From the NCBI RefSeq assembly GCF_029836165.1, contig NZ_JAOEBG010000018.1:59003-123002 (forward strand): a stretch of 64,000 nucleotides of DNA. The letters run 5' to 3'. Shown here piece by piece: positions 60,625 through 64,000 of this stretch. Position 1 is the stretch's first letter. Every line of letters starts with the position of its first letter. A program made the position numbers and the translations under genes. This DNA is from Pseudomonas sp. GD04091. GTDB lineage: Bacteria; Pseudomonadota; Gammaproteobacteria; Pseudomonadales; Pseudomonadaceae. The notes beneath the pieces are model-generated. The model made no database searches. It was not told the origin of the DNA and saw nothing but the letters and a program-made list of their open reading frames with translations.

Positions 60625-61701
60625 TCAGTCAGGATAGGCCAGCCTGAGCGGCGTGACCTCGCCGCGGGCGAAATTGACCTGGTCGCGGCCCTGGTGCTTG
60701 GCGGCGTACAGGGCCCTGTCAGCGTCTTCCAGCCAGTGCTCGGGCGAGGGCAGGCCTGGGTGGATCGGCGCCATGCCGATGCTCAGGCTGATGCGCAGGT
60801 CTGGCAGCTGGGGGTTGCGGTAGGCGCCCACACGCTCGCGCAGACGCTCCATGGCCAGGCAGGCCTGGGCCTGTTCGGTGCCTGGGAGAATCACGCAGAA
60901 CTCGTCGCCGCCATAGCGTCCGGCAAGATCGTCTTCTCGCAGGTTGCGCTTGAGCTCCTGGCTGAGCTGGCGCAGGACGCAATCGCCGACCACATGGCCA
61001 TAGGTGTCGTTGATGGTCTTGAAGTGGTCGATGTCGATCAGCGCGACGACCGCAGGCAGTTGCTGCTGCTGGCAGATCTGGAACTTGAGCAGCAGCAGGT
61101 CTTTCCACGAGCCATGGTTGAGCAGGCCGGTCAGGCTGTCGGTCCGGCTCAGGGCGCTGAGCCGGCGCTTGTGCTCGGCCAGCTTGATCGCCAGCTGGTA
61201 GCACACCCAGCCCAGAGCCAGCGGGTAGAGCGTGAGCATCGGCAGGCAGGCCAGCACCTGCAAGGGCGTCGCCTGCGGCTGCAAGCCGGTGCCGAGCAGG
61301 GCGCTGGCCAGCAGCATGCCGCACAGTTGGGCCAGCAGGCCGCGTGCCAACAGACGCTTGCCGCCGGCGGCGACGTTGTTCATGGTCATCATCGACAGGA
61401 TGGTGACGGTGGGCAGCGGGTTGAAATGCATCGCCGCGGTCCAGAACCCCCCCATCAGCGAGTCGATCAGCAGGTTGCGTTGCTCGGCCTGGTAGGGTGC
61501 TGCCGAGCGCAATGCCCACTGGTAGGCGACATGTGGCCAGGCCAGGCCATTGAACAGCAACAGGGCCCAGGCCCAATTCGGCGGCGACAACGGCGCGACG
61601 GCGGCCATCACGCTGAACAGACCGATACCGAGGCCGATGATTCGTGGCAGGTAGATGCGCCTGACGAAAGAAAGTCCTTTGCCGCTGCGGTTGTCGATCA
61701 T
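60625..61701 (-). CDS. MASE2-GGDEF diguanylate cyclase (AdrA-like)
   Basis: A 358-residue enzyme. The N-terminal MASE2 membrane module (about 15-175) is of AdrA/YaiC type with the RRIYLPRIIGLG start. The GGDEF domain (190-350) has IDIDHFKTINDTYGHVVGD (in part), an intact RYGGDEF and an RxxD inhibitory site (REDD). It should make c-di-GMP with product inhibition. It may form an operon with the downstream CHASE4 gene. Confidence 0.92.
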   Translation of the reverse strand: MIDNRSGKGLSFVRRIYLPRIIGLGIGLFSVMAAVAPLSPPNWAWALLLFNGLAWPHVAYQWALRSAAPYQAEQRNLLIDSLMGGFWTAAMHFNPLPTVTILSMMTMNNVAAGGKRLLARGLLAQLCGMLLASALLGTGLQPQATPLQVLACLPMLTLYPLALGWVCYQLAIKLAEHKRRLSALSRTDSLTGLLNHGSWKDLLLLKFQICQQQQLPAVVALIDIDHFKTINDTYGHVVGDCVLRQLSQELKRNLREDDLAGRYGGDEFCVILPGTEQAQACLAMERLRERVGAYRNPQLPDLRISLSIGMAPIHPGLPSPEHWLEDADRALYAAKHQGRDQVNFARGEVTPLRLAYPD

Positions 61702-61827
61702 GATTGTCGTTCTTCTGTGAGGCGCCGTTTATCGCATAAGTCGCGTGAATATTGTTGAACAATCGTTCATCGGTGAAAAATGACCTTACAAGCCAATTCA
61801 CGGTTGATCCGGTCCCTGTGGAGTAAC

Positions 61828-62922
61828 ATGAAGGCTTTCTTCTTGCTCGGAGTGCTCACGCTCATGGTTCCCATGGCTACCCCTGCCGGCGAGTCGGCAC
61901 CGCACCGGGACGGACGCTTTCATAACCAGGTCGAACTGCCGAAGGATGGCGTGCTCAAGAAACTGCGCATCGGTATCAAGTACCTGCTGCTGCGCAAGCC
62001 GCCAGAAACCCGCCCGGATGCCGGGCTCAGCCTGCAGCCCATGACCCGCCAGCAAGTGGTCGACGCACCGGATCACAGCCTTTGGCGACTCGGGCACTCC
62101 ACGGTATTGCTCAAGCTGCGCGGACGCTTCTTCATTACCGACCCGGTCTTCGCCGAGCGCGCCTCGCCGGTGCAATGGGCCGGTCCCTTGCGCTTTCATG
62201 CGCCACCGCTGGCGATCGACGATCTGCCGCCGTTGACCGCGGTGATTCTGTCCCACGACCACTTCGATCACCTGGACGAACAGGCCATCCGCCGTCTGGC
62301 GCCGCGCACCGAGCATTTTCTCGCGCCACTGGGGGTGGGCGACCTGCTGATCGAATGGGGAGTGCCGTCCGCCAAGGTGCGGCAGTTGGACTGGTGGCAG
62401 GAGACCGACATCGAAGGTGTGCGTTTCGTCGCCACTCCCGCGCAGCATTTCTCGGGGCGTGGACTGTTCGACAGCAACCGACGGTTGTGGGCGTCCTGGG
62501 TGATGATCGACCAAGGCATGCGCCTGTTCTTTAGTGGCGACACGGGCTACTTCGCGGGCTTTCGTGAAATCGGCGAGCGTTTCGGGCCATTCGACCTGAC
62601 ATTGATGGAGACCGGGGCCTACAACCTGGCCTGGCCCAATGTGCACATGCAGCCGGAGCAGAGCCTGCAGGCACACCTGGATCTGCGAGGCCGTTGGCTG
62701 TTGCCGATTCATAACGGCACGTTCGATCTCTCCATCCACGGTTGGCAGGAGCCGTTCGAACGAATCCTGGCGCTGGCCACCGCGGCGCAAGTCCCGTTGA
62801 GTACGCCGCAGATGGGCGAGCGGGTCAGTCTCGATTCCCCGCATCCAGGGCAGAACTGGTGGCGACCACGGCCATTGCCACAGAAGGGCAGGGCGGTCGA
62901 GCGGGCCGTCGCGACGCGTTAG
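61828..62922 (+). CDS. MBL-fold metallohydrolase (UlaG/NAPE-PLD type)
   Basis: A 364-residue protein with an N-terminal signal sequence (1-18, FFLLGVLTLMVPMATPAG). The zinc motif is SHDHFDHLD, with later ligands in TPAQHFSG, FSGDTGYF and LPIHNGTFD. The family includes NAPE-hydrolysing phospholipase D and outer-membrane RomA proteins, so a lipid phosphodiester substrate is possible. TGGAG lies six bases before the ATG at 61828. It overlaps the convergent transporter by four bases. Confidence 0.88.
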   Translation: MKAFFLLGVLTLMVPMATPAGESAPHRDGRFHNQVELPKDGVLKKLRIGIKYLLLRKPPETRPDAGLSLQPMTRQQVVDAPDHSLWRLGHSTVLLKLRGRFFITDPVFAERASPVQWAGPLRFHAPPLAIDDLPPLTAVILSHDHFDHLDEQAIRRLAPRTEHFLAPLGVGDLLIEWGVPSAKVRQLDWWQETDIEGVRFVATPAQHFSGRGLFDSNRRLWASWVMIDQGMRLFFSGDTGYFAGFREIGERFGPFDLTLMETGAYNLAWPNVHMQPEQSLQAHLDLRGRWLLPIHNGTFDLSIHGWQEPFERILALATAAQVPLSTPQMGERVSLDSPHPGQNWWRPRPLPQKGRAVERAVATR

Positions 62923-63800
62923 TCACCTGTTTTCGCGGGTTTTTCATCCTTTAGTAGCTGCGAGGGCGGTTTGCCGCTGTCGCTGCGTACCTGGGCGTGA
63001 CTGATGAGGGCGAAGATGAAACTACCCCCGATGATGTTGCCGGCCAGCGTGGGCAGGGCGAAGTCCAGCCAGAAGGCCTGCCAGGTCTGCTCGCCGGCCC
63101 ACACCAGATAGGACACCTCCACCGAACCCACCACGATATGGGTGAAGTCGCCCAGGGCCATCAGGTAGGTGATCATCAGGATGATCCAGATCTTGGCGTG
63201 CTCCATGGACGGAATCATCCAGACCATGGTGGCGATCATCCAGCCTGAGACGATGCCCTTGGCAAACATCTGGGCGATGTCGTTCTCCATGACCTTGCGA
63301 CCGACATCGAGGAAGGCGATGTCGGTCTTGCTATCGAAGATCGGCAGTTCGAGCATTACCCAGGCAACCAGTATCGTGCCAGCCAGGTTGCCCAGCAGGA
63401 CGATGGACCACAGGCGCATCAGGCGGCCAAGGTTGGCCAGGGTCGGTGTGGTCATGACCGGCAGCACGGCGGTCAGTGTGTTTTCGGTGAACAATTGCTG
63501 GCGGGCGAGAATCACTGCCAGAAATCCCGCGCTGTAGCCCAGGCTGGCGATCACTTGCGCGCTGTCGCCTTCGGGCAGGCGGGCGTAGAACAACCCCATC
63601 GCCATCAACGACAACCCCATGGTCAGGCCGGCCGCCAGCGCCGACCACCAGAGGGCGGCAAGGGTACGCTCCAGTTCCTGGTCGCCCTGGTAACGGATGA
63701 TCTCGTGCAGCACCGCCGCGCGCGGCGGCTGGTTGTGGCTGACCTCCTGCTCTTCGTCTGCCGACAGACCTGGGGTCTTCTCGTTCTGCTCATCGCTCAT
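62919..63800 (-). CDS. formate/nitrite transporter family protein (YfdC-like)
   Basis: A 293-residue inner-membrane protein with six spans after a charged N-terminus of about 45 residues. ARQQLFTENTLTAVLPVMT and GDFTHIVVGSVEVSY are FNT-family segments (FTENTL, H-I-V-V-G). It resembles E. coli YfdC more than FocA, so formate transport is not assured. No formate dehydrogenase or hydrogenase genes are near. Confidence 0.87.
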   Translation of the reverse strand: MSDEQNEKTPGLSADEEQEVSHNQPPRAAVLHEIIRYQGDQELERTLAALWWSALAAGLTMGLSLMAMGLFYARLPEGDSAQVIASLGYSAGFLAVILARQQLFTENTLTAVLPVMTTPTLANLGRLMRLWSIVLLGNLAGTILVAWVMLELPIFDSKTDIAFLDVGRKVMENDIAQMFAKGIVSGWMIATMVWMIPSMEHAKIWIILMITYLMALGDFTHIVVGSVEVSYLVWAGEQTWQAFWLDFALPTLAGNIIGGSFIFALISHAQVRSDSGKPPSQLLKDEKPAKTGD

Positions 63801-63892
63801 GGCCAGGCCGCTCCGCTTGGTGTTTCTCTACAGATCCAAAGTGGTGGCGATTAGTTGCCGGAGGTCGCGCTAAAGTTTTTTGGATCAAGGTG

Positions 63893-63920
63893 TTGACTCC
63901 GAATTCAAATCGCGTATTAT
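63893..63920 (+). promoter_or_regulatory. strong sigma70 promoter, likely stable-RNA leader
   Basis: TTGACT at 63893 and TATTAT at 63915 are spaced by 16 bases, with an AT-rich stretch (TAAAGTTTTTTGG) upstream and a GC-rich discriminator (TCGCCACCTCGC). The downstream 75 bases are non-coding and resemble pseudomonad rRNA operon leaders as I remember them. The gene itself would lie past the window. Confidence 0.55.
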
Positions 63921-64000
63921 TCGCCACCTCGCAGCGTTGAACGCAGCGAGGCAAGCGGTAAGTTGTTGAGGTTGAAGGTGTTTTTGAAAAGCAGCTTCGA

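Noticed and set aside
62919..63800. Nitrite transporter NirC or FocA
   Set aside because: The long charged N-terminus and sequence pattern fit YfdC-like proteins, and no nitrite or formate metabolism genes are nearby.

Overview
The window looks like a core chromosomal segment of a Pseudomonas of the P. putida group. The evidence is the high GC content, the many P. putida-type REP palindromes (GCGGGCTTGCCCCGCG cores) between genes, and a gene order matching pseudomonad chromosomes: motY-argG, a PA3496-like gene with nth and rnf, metG/apbC/dcd, liv, rapA. I see no prophage, CRISPR array, tRNA or rRNA gene and no complete insertion sequence. The only mobile trace is a 24-codon relic resembling an IS110-type transposase start near 21.5 kb. 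All calls come from reading the sequence; no database search was run.

Layout. 0-12.5 kb: end of motY, argG, a BvgA-like orphan response regulator, nth at the end of a reduced rnf operon (A, D, G, E only), metG, divergent apbC, cspA and dcd. 12.5-18.6 kb: a zinc deacylase-like protein, a lipoprotein Ntn-hydrolase (AHL/penicillin acylase type), and a four-gene operon with two SEC-C zinc-motif proteins. 18.6-30.6 kb: envelope genes (two tandem OmpA/calcium-repeat lipoproteins, a collagen-like secreted protein, a third OmpA protein with a Lys/Ala tail, a glycine-zipper lipoprotein), plus dinG, a GH50-type agarase-like enzyme, an EstB-type esterase and pdxH.

30.6-48 kb: a large flavoprotein, the branched-chain amino acid ABC transporter livKHMGF with an attenuator-like hairpin after livK, a DUF2288 protein, a stand-alone tubulin/FtsZ-like protein, a beta-hydroxyacid dehydrogenase overlapping tail-to-tail with an MHYT-GGDEF-EAL protein, and rapA. 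48-64 kb: small proteins including a probable CcoM subunit of cbb3 oxidase behind two ANR-type boxes, an AaeB/AaeX/AaeA-like efflux operon behind a SlyA-like palindrome, two SDR/LysR divergent pairs, a GAF histidine kinase, two more cyclic-di-GMP enzymes, an MBL-fold hydrolase and a formate/nitrite-type channel. The right edge holds a strong sigma70 promoter with a GC-rich discriminator, probably the leader of a stable-RNA operon lying just outside.

The most unusual items are the Rnf locus (RnfB and RnfC absent, three of four RnfA/RnfE cluster cysteines apparently lost, both flavinylation threonines kept) and the tubulin-like protein, which retains both GTP-binding loops. Neither has an assigned function that the sequence can prove.
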